Shown piece after piece: positions 1-6,849 of a stretch of 10,271 nt of DNA. The DNA is from Planctomycetota bacterium (lineage in GTDB: Bacteria; Planctomycetota; SBBH01; JAHFOU01): NCBI GenBank assembly GCA_023261525.1, contig JAHFOU010000029.1:3142-13412 (forward strand), read 5' to 3'. A model generated the notes under the pieces. That model searched no databases. It saw only the letters and a program-made list of their open reading frames with translations, and was not told the origin of the DNA. Position numbers and translations under genes: made by a program. Numbering within the stretch: the stretch's first letter is position 1; each line of letters begins with the position of its first letter.

Positions 1-1
1 C

Positions 2-595
2 GCCACGAAGAAGACGGGCGGACCCGCCCATGAGGCCGCCAACAAGGCCGCGGACGTCCTGACGCCCATCCTCAAGTACGCGGCCTCCGAGATCGCGGTG
101 AGGACGGCCTCGGACGCGGTCCAGATCCACGGGGGCTACGGCTTCATCCGGGAGTACCCGGTGGAGCGGATCTACCGGGACGCCCGCATCCTGCCCATCT
201 ACGAGGGCACGACGGAGATCCAGGTCGGCTACGTGATCGGGCAGATCCTGGCGGGGGCCCTGGAGCCCGTGCTGGACGAACTGATGGGCAAGGCCTCGGC
301 CTCGCCAGAACGCAAATCGCACGAGGAGGCCCGGACCCTCCTGAAGCGGACCGCCGCGGCGGTGGCCAAGGCCAACGACAAGCACCTCACCCAGCTCCTG
401 GCCCGGCAGGTGGTGGATTCCGCCTTCGACCTGCTGGCCGGCCTGCTCTTCGCCGTCCAGGCGCCGCAGTCGGAGAAGAAGGCCCTGGCGGCCGGGAAGT
501 GGATGCGGGACGCCCTCCCCCGGATGCGCATGCGCGCCGAGGTCGCCGAGGCCGGCGACCGCACCGTGATCGACCGGGCGGAAGACCTGCTCTAG
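2..595 (+). CDS. Acyl-CoA dehydrogenase, C-terminal part (5' end outside the window)
   Basis: The open frame enters from the left edge, giving 197 residues and a TAG stop at 593-595. The motif QIHGGYGFIREYPVERIYRD followed by ARILPIYEGTTEIQ is the C-terminal helical domain of FAD-dependent acyl-CoA dehydrogenases. The Glu of YEGT (codon 203-205) corresponds to the catalytic base (Glu376 of medium-chain dehydrogenase) that takes the alpha proton while FAD receives the hydride. The enzyme performs the first, 2,3-dehydrogenating step of beta-oxidation in the cytoplasm. About 125 residues follow the catalytic motif, more than in short/medium-chain enzymes, which fits the larger FadE-type proteins of around 600 residues with an extra helical C-terminal domain; the exact acyl substrate cannot be read. 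An in-frame ATG at 98 is internal, because the conserved dehydrogenase sequence begins before it. The gene converges on the ABC operon and their ends overlap by 4 bp. Confidence 0.93.
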   Translation, partial: ATKKTGGPAHEAANKAADVLTPILKYAASEIAVRTASDAVQIHGGYGFIREYPVERIYRDARILPIYEGTTEIQVGYVIGQILAGALEPVLDELMGKASASPERKSHEEARTLLKRTAAAVAKANDKHLTQLLARQVVDSAFDLLAGLLFAVQAPQSEKKALAAGKWMRDALPRMRMRAEVAEAGDRTVIDRAEDLL

Positions 596-2391
596 ACCGC
601 GCGCGCCTGCCGGCGCTTCTCGAACTGGAGGTCGTGGAGCTTCGCGTAGAGCCCGTCCTTCTTCGCCAGCAGGGCCTGGTGGCTCCCCTCCTCCCTCAGC
701 TCCCCGTGGTGGAAGACCAGGATGCGGTCCACGTCCCGGATGGTCGACAGCCGGTGGGCGATCACCAGGGAGGTCCGCCCCTTCATGATGGTGTGGAGGG
801 CCTCCTGGAGCCTGGCCTCGGTCTGGGTGTCCACGTTGGCCGTCGCCTCGTCCAGCAGGAGGATGGCCGGATCGAAGGCCAGGGCCCGCGCGAAGGACAG
901 GAGCTGGCGCTCGCCCTCCGAGAAGCCGCCGCCCCGCTCCTGGACCTCGGCCCCGTACCCGCCGCGGGACAGGATGAAGTCGTGGATCTGGACGGCCCTG
1001 CAGGCAGCCTCGATGCGCTCGTCGGGGATGTCCGTCCGCCCCAGCCTCAGGTTCTCCGCCAGGGTCCCGCTGAACAGGAAGGGATCCTGGAGCACCAGGG
1101 CCATCTGGGAGCGCAGGGCCCCCGTCGCCAGCTCGTCCGTGGGGATCCCGTCCAGGAGGATGCGGCCCTGGCGGATGGGATAGAAGCGGTACAGGGAGGA
1201 GAGCACCGAGGTCTTGCCCGCCCCCGTGTGCCCGACCAGGGCCACCCGCTCCCCCGGCTCCACCCGGAAGGAGACGTTCTTGAGCACGTCGCCCCCGCCC
1301 CGGTAGCTCATCCAGACGCCCTCGAAGGCCACGCCCCCCCGGGCCCGTGCCAGGGGCTTCGGCGAGGCCGGCTCCGGAATGACGTCCTCGGTGTCCAGCA
1401 GCTGGAAGATCCGCTCCGAGGAGGCCATGGCCGCCAGCAGGATGTTGTACTTCTCGGAGAGGTCCAGGATGGGCCTGAAGAAGATCTGGGTGTACCGGGT
1501 GAAGGCCATCAGAAGGCCCACGGTGACGGTGAGGTCCCCCCCCAGGCAGCGCCAGCCCCCGTAGCCCCACAGGGCCGCCACGGCCATGACCTGGAGGAAC
1601 TGGAGCAGGACCTGGAAGGAGTTGTGGTTGGCGATGGCCTTGCGCCACCACTGGGCATGCTCGGCGTTGATGGCGTCGAAGTCCCGGAAGCTCCTCTCCT
1701 CCCGGTGGAAGAGCTGGACCACCCGCATCCCGGTGATGTTCTCCTGCATGGCCACGTTGAGGCGGGAGACCCTCAGGCGGATCTGGCGGTATAGCCGGGT
1801 GGCCGACCGGCGGAAGACCAGGATGCAGACCAGCAGGAGGGGGGTCACCGAGAAGACCGCCAGGGCCAGCGGGGCGTGCATGGCCAGCATCACGGCCAGG
1901 ATGCCCGCCAGGAGGCAGACGTCGCTCAGGGCCGCGACGATGCCCGAGGAGAGCAGGTCGTTCAAGGCATCCACGTCCCCCATCACCCGGGTCATCAGAC
2001 GCCCCACGGGATGACGGTCGTAGAAGGACAGGGAAAGCCTCTGGAGATGGGAGAAGACCTGCATCCTCAGGTCCCGGGTGATCCTCAGGCCCAGGCCCGT
2101 CATCGCGTAGCTCAGGACCCATTGCAGGAGGGCGATGGCGACCAGGCCGCCCAGGTAGGCCCCGCCCAGGCGGATCAGGCCGGCGGAATCCTTGGCCCGC
2201 ACCGGCCCGTCGATCACCTTCTTGAGGAGGTACGGGAGGAAGAGGTGGGCGGCCGTCAGGGCCAGGGTGACCAGGACCAGGAAGGCCACCCGCCCCCGGT
2301 AGGGCTTAAGGTAGGCCAGCAGGCGCCCCATGAGGCGGGGGTCGTAGGCCTTCTGGTGGATCTCCTCGTCCTGGAAGGATTCGGCCGCCAT
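592..2391 (-). CDS. ABC exporter half-transporter, catalytic-site subunit (heterodimer partner B)
   Basis: 599 residues: an exporter-type transmembrane domain (about six helices, residues 33-305) fused to a nucleotide-binding domain (about 353-599), the usual size and order for MsbA/MdlB/BmrD-like type IV exporters. Seen motifs: Walker A GHTGAGKT (387-394), Q-loop Gln435, signature FSEGE (490-494) in place of LSGGQ, Walker B ILLLDE with catalytic Glu515, switch His546. The altered signature together with an intact Glu is the pattern of the catalytically competent Walker subunit of a heterodimeric exporter; its partner is the gene directly upstream. The ATG (2391-2389) follows the partner's TAG (2394-2392) with no base between, and GGAG lies 9 nt before the ATG, so translation is probably coupled. 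It sits in the inner membrane and should export lipid, drug or peptide by ATP hydrolysis; the substrate is not evident. The family call is firm; the substrate is unknown. Confidence 0.95.
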   Translation of the reverse strand: MAAESFQDEEIHQKAYDPRLMGRLLAYLKPYRGRVAFLVLVTLALTAAHLFLPYLLKKVIDGPVRAKDSAGLIRLGGAYLGGLVAIALLQWVLSYAMTGLGLRITRDLRMQVFSHLQRLSLSFYDRHPVGRLMTRVMGDVDALNDLLSSGIVAALSDVCLLAGILAVMLAMHAPLALAVFSVTPLLLVCILVFRRSATRLYRQIRLRVSRLNVAMQENITGMRVVQLFHREERSFRDFDAINAEHAQWWRKAIANHNSFQVLLQFLQVMAVAALWGYGGWRCLGGDLTVTVGLLMAFTRYTQIFFRPILDLSEKYNILLAAMASSERIFQLLDTEDVIPEPASPKPLARARGGVAFEGVWMSYRGGGDVLKNVSFRVEPGERVALVGHTGAGKTSVLSSLYRFYPIRQGRILLDGIPTDELATGALRSQMALVLQDPFLFSGTLAENLRLGRTDIPDERIEAACRAVQIHDFILSRGGYGAEVQERGGGFSEGERQLLSFARALAFDPAILLLDEATANVDTQTEARLQEALHTIMKGRTSLVIAHRLSTIRDVDRILVFHHGELREEGSHQALLAKKDGLYAKLHDLQFEKRRQARAV

Positions 2392-4152
2392 CTAGGTGCG
2401 CTCCAGGGATTCTTCCAGCTCCTGGCGGCGGCAGAGCCAGGCGTACTCCCCGCCGAGGGCCAGGAGCTCGGCGTGGGTCCCCCGCTCCCGGACCCGGCCC
2501 TGGTCCATGACCAGGATGAGGTCGGCCTCCCGGATGGGCGAGATGCGGTGGGAAACCACCAGGGCGGTGCGCCCCCGGAAGTAGTCCCTCAGCCCCTTGA
2601 GGATGCGCTCCTCCGTCTCCGCATCCACGCTGGAGAGGCAGTTGTCCAGCAGGAGGATCCTCGGGTCCTTGGCCAGGGCCCGGGCGATGGCCATGCGCTG
2701 GCGCTGTCCGCCGGAAAGGGTCACGCCCCGCTCCCCGAGGAGCTGGGCGTACCCCTGGGGCAGGGCCTGGATCTCCGCCTCCACTCCCGCCAGGCGGGCC
2801 GCGGAGGCCACCGCCTCCTCGGAGGTCTCCATGCATCCGAAGGCGATGTTGTTCCGCACCGTATCGGAGAAGAGGAAGGTGTCCTGGGGGACCATCCCGA
2901 TGGCGTTCCTCAGGGAGGCCAGGGGGATGCGGTTGACGTCGCGCCCGTCCAGGAAGACCTGACCGTCCGGGATCTTCACCAGGCGGGCCACGGCGTTCAG
3001 GAGGGTGGTCTTGCCCGAACCCACGGGGCCGACCACGGCCACGAAGGCCCCGGCCGGGATCTCCGCCGAGACGCCGGCCAGGGCCGGTTGGGAAGCCCCG
3101 GGATGGGTCACGGTGAGGCCGTCCAGGCGGATCGCCCCGAGGATCTCCGCCGGAGCCTCCGCCTGGGGTGCGTCGGCGATCTCGGGGCGGACGTCCAGGA
3201 CCTCCTGCAGGCGGCCCATGGAGGTCCTCCCCTTCTGCCACATCGTGAGGATGACCCCGAACCCCGCCATGGGTCCGGTGGCGATGGCCAGGTAGAAGTC
3301 GAAGGCCACGTAATCGGCCAGGGCGATGCGTCCCGTGGCCGTCATCCATCCCCCCGTGACCAGGGCGGCCAGGGTCCCCAGGCCGGCGCAGACGCCCAGC
3401 AGGGGATTGAAGGGGGCCTCGATCTTGGCCAAGTGCAGCTGGCGGCGAATGAACTCGTCGTTGACGCGGCCGAAGCGGAGGATCTCCGCGGCCTCCTGCA
3501 CGAAGGCCTTCACCACGCGGACCCCGCTCAGGTTCTCCTGGACGCGGGCGGAGAGGACGGCGACCTGCTCCTGCATCGCCTCGTACCGGAGGTGGATCTC
3601 CCGGTTGAAGAAGAACGCCGCGAAGGGAAGGATCAGGAGGGGCGTCATCGCCACGGCGGTCAGGAAGGGGCTGGTGTGCAGCATGAACAGGAGGGACACG
3701 CCGAGCAGGTTCAGGGTGTCCACCAGCAGCATCAGGCCCATGCCCAGGAGCATGCGCACGGCGTTGATGTCGCTGGTGGCCCGGGACATGAGGTCCCCGG
3801 TCTTGGTGCGCACGTAGTACGAGGGCGCCAGCTTCTGGAGATGCCGGAACAGGTCGTTGCGCAGGTCGTACTCGACCAGGCGCGACGTCCCGATCAACAG
3901 CCAGCGCTGGAGGAAGGAGAACATCGAGCGCCCCAGGCCGGCCAGCAGGAGCAGGCCCACCAGCATCAGGAGCGCGGACGGGACCACGGCCGCCCCCCCG
4001 GTCAGCAGGTGGATGAAGCGCTTGAGGATGTAGGGCTGGAGCAGTTCGCAGAAGTTGCAGATCGTCAGGCAGAAGAGGCCCAGGACGATGGGAGCGAGAT
4101 GCCTGCGCAGGTAGCGCAGGAGCGGCCGCATGGAGACGTCGGTCCCGGCCAC
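2392..4152 (-). CDS. ABC exporter half-transporter, degenerate-site subunit (heterodimer partner A)
   Basis: 586 residues: an exporter transmembrane domain (helices near 21-41, 57-77, 133-182 and 250-305) followed by a nucleotide-binding domain (about 340-586). Seen motifs: Walker A GPVGSGKT (375-382), Q-loop Gln423, canonical signature LSGGQ (479-483), Walker B ILLLDN where Asn504 (codon 2643-2641, AAC) replaces the catalytic Glu, switch His535. In known heterodimers (TM287/288, BmrCD, LmrCD) one subunit lacks the catalytic Glu, usually as Asp, and its partner has a changed signature, which is exactly the distribution across this gene and 592-2391. Its LSGGQ should complete the active site of the partner. 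The start is uncertain: GTG at 4152, 4 bp after the preceding stop, or ATG at 4131 (beginning MRPLLRYL); neither has a strong Shine-Dalgarno. MdlA/BmrC-like is the nearest description; the substrate is unknown. Confidence 0.94.
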   Translation of the reverse strand: MAGTDVSMRPLLRYLRRHLAPIVLGLFCLTICNFCELLQPYILKRFIHLLTGGAAVVPSALLMLVGLLLLAGLGRSMFSFLQRWLLIGTSRLVEYDLRNDLFRHLQKLAPSYYVRTKTGDLMSRATSDINAVRMLLGMGLMLLVDTLNLLGVSLLFMLHTSPFLTAVAMTPLLILPFAAFFFNREIHLRYEAMQEQVAVLSARVQENLSGVRVVKAFVQEAAEILRFGRVNDEFIRRQLHLAKIEAPFNPLLGVCAGLGTLAALVTGGWMTATGRIALADYVAFDFYLAIATGPMAGFGVILTMWQKGRTSMGRLQEVLDVRPEIADAPQAEAPAEILGAIRLDGLTVTHPGASQPALAGVSAEIPAGAFVAVVGPVGSGKTTLLNAVARLVKIPDGQVFLDGRDVNRIPLASLRNAIGMVPQDTFLFSDTVRNNIAFGCMETSEEAVASAARLAGVEAEIQALPQGYAQLLGERGVTLSGGQRQRMAIARALAKDPRILLLDNCLSSVDAETEERILKGLRDYFRGRTALVVSHRISPIREADLILVMDQGRVRERGTHAELLALGGEYAWLCRRQELEESLERT

Positions 4153-4156
4153 GGCG

Positions 4157-4498
4157 TCAGTCGAACCGGCGCAGGCGCATCAGGAGGTAGAGGAACCAGA
4201 CGCCCGAGACCCCACCCACCGTCAGGGCGAGCAGTTCAGGCCCGGAGGACCAGGCCAGTGCCTGCGCGCTCTTGCGGGGGTCCACCTTGTGGCCGGAGCG
4301 TTTCTCCTCCTGCAGGTGGGTCACCTGGGCCTTCCCGCGCTCCCCGTTCAGCGCCCCGCAGGCAAAGAGCCCCAGGGAGAGGGCCGTCAGGCCTCCCGCG
4401 ATGCCCATCTTCAGGAGGTGCCCCTTGCGGGCCGCATCGGAGCGGACCCCGGCGTCCTCCTGCCGGATGCGCCGGATCAGATCGTCTTCGTAGCTCAT
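4157..4498 (-). CDS. Small two-helix membrane protein of unknown function
   Basis: 113 residues that I do not recognise. A charged N-terminus (MSYEDDLIRRIRQED) leads to a hydrophobic helix at about 30-50, a polar, basic loop (about 51-76), a second hydrophobic helix at about 87-107, and a basic tail ending RLRRFD. Both ends are probably cytoplasmic by the positive-inside rule. The ATG (4498-4496) overlaps the TGA of the AI-2E gene as ATGA, and GGAGGG lies just upstream, so the start is well supported; the same frame stays open further upstream (to 5527) but only as a shadow of the transporter gene. The next gene, the ABC subunit, begins 4 bp after its stop. The tight coupling on both sides suggests a job at the membrane linked to one of the two transporters (inference). 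Cys47 in the first helix is not in a lipobox arrangement near the N-terminus, so it is not a lipoprotein. Confidence 0.75.
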   Translation of the reverse strand: MSYEDDLIRRIRQEDAGVRSDAARKGHLLKMGIAGGLTALSLGLFACGALNGERGKAQVTHLQEEKRSGHKVDPRKSAQALAWSSGPELLALTVGGVSGVWFLYLLMRLRRFD

Positions 4499-5583
4499 GT
4501 ACCCTCCGTGCGGTCGGCCAGTTCTCGCCACCAGGGAAAGAGGAGCTCCTGCCAGAGGATCTTGACCGCCGAGGCCATGGGCACGGACAGCAGGAGGCCC
4601 ATGGCGCCCAGGAGCTTCCCGCCCACGAACAGGGAGAAGAGCACGACGGCGGGATGCAGGGCCATCTGGCGCCCCAGGAGCCAGGGGTTGGCCACGGCCT
4701 CCAGCAGCTCGGCGGCGGACAGGGAGCCCAACACCCAGAGCACCCCGTGGAGCCCCTGGCCGTCGAGCAGTGCGAAGCTGCAGCCCAGGATGGATCCGGC
4801 CGGGAAAGCGAGGAAGGGCACCAGGCTCATGGCCCCCGAGCCCAATCCGACCAGGGCTCCGAGGGGAACCCCCCCGAGGGTCATCCCGACGGCCGCCACC
4901 ACCCCCTTCAGACCGCAGATCAGGAGGCGCCCGCGGAAGAAGGACGCCATGGTCTGGTGGATCTGGGTCAGGACGGACATCCCCTTCTCCCGGTAGGAGA
5001 CGGGCAGGAGGTCGCGCAACACCCCCGGCAGGCGGTCCAGGCCCAGCAGGAAGAAATAGGCGTAGATGGGCACCAGGGCGATGGTGGTGGCGAACGCCAG
5101 CATCCACTTCAACCCGCTCCCGGTGATGTCCAGGGCCCCGCCCGAGAGGCTCCTGACGTCCACGGGATGCTTCAGGATCCAGTCCCGGGTCTTCTCGGCC
5201 AGGGTCTTGGCCTCCGGCTCCAGCCCCAGCTTCAGCCCGGTGCGCTGTTCCGTCCAGGTCACGGCCTTCTCCCCCCAGGCGGGAAGGCTCCTGGCGAGCT
5301 CCGAGAGCCGGCCGTCCAGGGCCTTGCCCTGGCGCGCGGCCCAGGGCACCCCCACCACGAGAAAGACCACGACCACGGCCAATCCCGCTCCGTACAGGAC
5401 GGCGATGGCCCGGGGACGGGACAGCCTCAGGCGCATGAGCCCGACGACGAGCGGATCGAGAAGATAGGCCAGCAGGAGAGCCAGGAGGACCGGGAAGAGG
5501 ACCCCCTTCAGGGTGACCAGGAGCCACCCCAGGCCCACGGCGCTCGCCAGGAGGAGAAGGACCTTGATCCCGCGGGGACTCAC
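4495..5583 (-). CDS. AI-2E family transporter (PF01594-type polytopic membrane protein)
   Basis: 362 residues from the GTG at 5583. The pattern is that of the AI-2E/PerM family: N-terminal helices (about 8-50 and 58-82) with PVLLALLLAYLLDPLV, a soluble segment (about 83-150) rich in charged residues, then clustered helices from 155 to the end containing FRGRLLICGLKG, GVPLGALVGLGSG and the C-terminal HPAVVLFSLFVGGKLLGAMG block. Members include the E. coli AI-2 exporter TqsA and Na+/H+ antiporters, so the transported substrate cannot be predicted. Start choice: GTG overlaps the TGA of the upstream gene as GTGA with GGAG 9 nt before it, whereas the frame upstream of it is arginine/glycine-rich sequence antiparallel in character to real protein and lies inside the Minf_1886 gene. 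It is followed by an ATGA overlap with the small membrane protein, indicating translational coupling. Confidence 0.92.
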   Translation of the reverse strand: MSPRGIKVLLLLASAVGLGWLLVTLKGVLFPVLLALLLAYLLDPLVVGLMRLRLSRPRAIAVLYGAGLAVVVVFLVVGVPWAARQGKALDGRLSELARSLPAWGEKAVTWTEQRTGLKLGLEPEAKTLAEKTRDWILKHPVDVRSLSGGALDITGSGLKWMLAFATTIALVPIYAYFFLLGLDRLPGVLRDLLPVSYREKGMSVLTQIHQTMASFFRGRLLICGLKGVVAAVGMTLGGVPLGALVGLGSGAMSLVPFLAFPAGSILGCSFALLDGQGLHGVLWVLGSLSAAELLEAVANPWLLGRQMALHPAVVLFSLFVGGKLLGAMGLLLSVPMASAVKILWQELLFPWWRELADRTEGT

Positions 5584-5975
5584 CCCTCGTCGCTCCACTC
5601 GACCTTCAGGGGCTCCCCGGCCCCGAAGGCCTCGTGGAAATCGTAGACGGCGCGGAAATCCTCCTTGGAATCGGTCTCGGTCTTGCCCATGAGCTTGGCT
5701 TCGATCAGGTTGTAGACAATCTCGCCGAAGTCCTCGGTGGAGCGCACGCCCCAATTGTTGAGGACGAGCAGGGCGAGCTGCCCGAACTTCAGGGGGGCGT
5801 AGTCGCGGATGCCCTCCAGGAGCTCCCGGGCGGAGAGGTGGCGGCGCTCCCCGGCGCGGCCGAGGGCATGGGCGAGGGCCTCGAAGACGAACTGGTAGGC
5901 CTCGGGGGCATAGCGGGGATCCCGCTTGCGGAGGGTGCGGATGCGCTCGGCCACTTCGATCATCTCGCCTGCCAT
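5580..5975 (-). CDS. Minf_1886 family protein (uncharacterised conserved protein)
   Basis: 131 residues. The core DPRYAPEAYQFVFEALAHAL, then HLSARELLEGIRDYA, LKFGQLALLVLNNWGV and the end TEDFGEIVYNLIEAKLM...DFRAVYDFHEAF is the pattern of the small family known as Minf_1886 (TIGR04138), first noted in Planctomycetes and Verrucomicrobia; no function is established. It has no signal peptide or membrane segment and should be a soluble cytoplasmic protein. It is the first gene of the five-gene minus-strand operon and overlaps the AI-2E gene by 4 bp (GTGA). The ATG at 5975 lies 9 nt after a TAAAAT -10 box, leaving a predicted leader of about 3 nt; AAGGA just before the ATG would then not be in the transcript. 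A second in-frame ATG (residue 5, 5963) is an alternative start that keeps the whole conserved core. Confidence 0.87.
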   Translation of the reverse strand: MAGEMIEVAERIRTLRKRDPRYAPEAYQFVFEALAHALGRAGERRHLSARELLEGIRDYAPLKFGQLALLVLNNWGVRSTEDFGEIVYNLIEAKLMGKTETDSKEDFRAVYDFHEAFGAGEPLKVEWSDEG

Positions 5976-5984
5976 GATCCTTCG

Positions 5985-6013
5985 ATTTTATCCGTCTACC
6001 GGGAAGGGGTCAA
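5985..6013 (-). promoter_or_regulatory. Sigma70-type promoter of the Minf_1886-AI-2E-ABC operon
   Basis: Read on the minus strand: TTGACC (6013-6008), a 17-nt spacer, TAAAAT (5990-5985). This is the best -35/-10 match I found in the window. Transcription should begin near 5978, about 3 nt before the ATG at 5975, which implies a leaderless or nearly leaderless mRNA. It lies in the 59-bp gap shared with the divergent tRNA-Leu gene and is the only evident promoter for the five genes downstream. Confidence 0.65.
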
Positions 6014-6034
6014 AGGCTAGGATGGAGCTCCCCC

Positions 6035-6118
6035 GGGCGGGTGGCGGAACTGGCATACGCAGGGGACTTAAAATCCCCGGGCCGCAAGGCCATGTGGGTT
6101 CGACTCCCACCCCGCCTA
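6035..6118 (+). tRNA. tRNA-Leu (anticodon UAA)
   Basis: An 84-nt cloverleaf can be folded by eye. Acceptor 6035-6041 (GGGCGGG) pairs with 6111-6117 (CCCGCCT); U8 6042; D stem GCG (6044-6046) with CGC (6058-6060) and GG in the loop; anticodon stem GGGGA (6062-6066) with TCCCC (6074-6078); loop C-T-TAA-A-A, so anticodon TAA at 6069-6071 reading UUA/UUG; long class II variable arm with GGCC-GCAA-GGCC hairpin (6080-6091); T arm GTGGG-TTCGACT-CCCAC (6094-6110); discriminator A73 at 6118 as expected for leucine. CCA is not encoded. The first pair is G1-U72, a wobble rather than the usual G-C. The last three bases overlap the stop codon of the convergent pyroglutamyl-peptidase gene. Only a weak -10-like TAGGAT (6018-6023) is seen upstream, with no good -35. 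Confidence 0.96.
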
Positions 6119-6784
6119 TTTCCGAATCGCCTCCAGCACCGCCTGGATATCCTTCCGCAGCGCCTCCGCATGCGCCTTCCCCTGCTCCTCGGTCGCGTCC
6201 TTGGGGTACGGCGGCACGTGCAGGAAGCCGTGGGGATCCGTCATCCCCCGCTTCTTGCAGAGGTGCTGGAGCGTGAAGAAGCACTCCTCGCAGAGGTAGC
6301 GCCCCGCGTTCTCGGAGCGTTCCACGGGGAAGCTCCCCTTCTCCAGGGCGCCCACGACCACGTCCACCGGCAGGGCCGTGGGGTAGCTCTCGGGAGCCCC
6401 TTCGATCACCACCGTGCGGCCGGGCAGGGCCTTGAGGTTGTCGGGATGCGGGGCCACCTGGTTCATGGCCACCATCTCCACCCGGTACTTGCCGGGGCTT
6501 CCCTCGCCCAGGCAGAGCGCGCAGCAGGGGGTCCAGCGCTCCAGGGCCTCCTGCAGGGGCGCGCCCATCCTCCCCCAGACCACGGGAAGGCGGACGCAAT
6601 GGACCAGGGCGCCGCCCACGCGGGTCCCCTCCAGCGGGGCGATGGCGTCCCAGGAGGCGTTGAGGGCCCTGCCCCCGAAGGCGTCGAAGCCCGTCAGGAG
6701 GATGACCGGCTCCGGCGCGGCGGCCGGGCCGCTCCCGAAGGGAAGCAGCAGGAGAAGCGCGAAAAGGCGGAAACGGCGCGTCAT
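6116..6784 (-). CDS. pcp: Pyroglutamyl-peptidase I (peptidase C15), with predicted signal peptide
   Basis: 222 residues. After a signal-like N-terminus (MTRRFR, then a Leu-rich core, then GSGPAAAP; cleavage likely near residue 21) the mature part starts with the family's LLTGFDAFGG. By comparison with Bacillus amyloliquefaciens Pcp (Glu81, Cys144, His168), the triad is present as Glu103 in YRVEMVAMN, Cys165 in RYLCEE and His189 in GFLHVP. The enzyme removes N-terminal pyroglutamate from peptides. The usual Asn after the catalytic Cys is Glu here. Typical bacterial Pcp is cytoplasmic, about 215 residues and without a leader, so the signal peptide is unusual. Cysteines at 63, 87, 88, 91, 165, 168 and 176 could allow disulfides or metal binding. 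The ATG has GGAGGAAGGAG ending 7 nt upstream. The TAG stop lies inside the last three bases of tRNA-Leu. Confidence 0.88.
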   Translation of the reverse strand: MTRRFRLFALLLLLPFGSGPAAAPEPVILLTGFDAFGGRALNASWDAIAPLEGTRVGGALVHCVRLPVVWGRMGAPLQEALERWTPCCALCLGEGSPGKYRVEMVAMNQVAPHPDNLKALPGRTVVIEGAPESYPTALPVDVVVGALEKGSFPVERSENAGRYLCEECFFTLQHLCKKRGMTDPHGFLHVPPYPKDATEEQGKAHAEALRKDIQAVLEAIRK

Positions 6785-6790
6785 GAGGGG

Positions 6791-6814
6791 ACTCCTTCCT
6801 CCCCGGGCATGATA
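6791..6814 (-). promoter_or_regulatory. Shine-Dalgarno and -10 box of the pcp gene
   Basis: On the minus strand a TATCAT hexamer (6814-6809) is followed by GGAGGAAGGAGT (6802-6791) with AAGGAG 7-8 nt before the ATG at 6784. The predicted mRNA start near 6802 leaves a leader of about 18 nt carrying the ribosome site. No clear -35 is visible; the expected position (around 6832-6837) overlaps the -10-like box of the divergent dipeptidase gene, so the two promoters may compete. Confidence 0.45.
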
Positions 6815-6835
6815 CCCTCCGGCCGCGGGGTCGTG

Positions 6836-6841
6836 TATGCT
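6836..6841 (+). promoter_or_regulatory. -10-like box of the D-Ala-D-Ala dipeptidase gene
   Basis: TATGCT lies 8 nt before the ATG at 6850. No Shine-Dalgarno sequence is seen between them, and a start about 7 nt after the hexamer would leave a 2-nt leader. No recognisable -35 is present. The same arrangement recurs before the Minf_1886 and parA genes, which is the main support for this otherwise weak hexamer. Confidence 0.4.
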
Positions 6842-6849
6842 CCGGTCCG

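Noticed and set aside
4157..5527. Reading the small membrane protein as the C-terminal end of a 456-residue protein
   Set aside because: The upstream part is Arg/Gly/Pro-rich shadow sequence of the AI-2E gene. The ATGA junction and GGAGGG before 4498 mark the real start.
1876..5646. A 1256-codon open frame on the plus strand, opposite the ABC and AI-2E genes
   Set aside because: Its translation is a low-complexity run rich in Gly, His, Gln, Asp and Pro with no domain, and it is antisense to genes with clear motifs. Long antisense frames are expected in GC-rich DNA.
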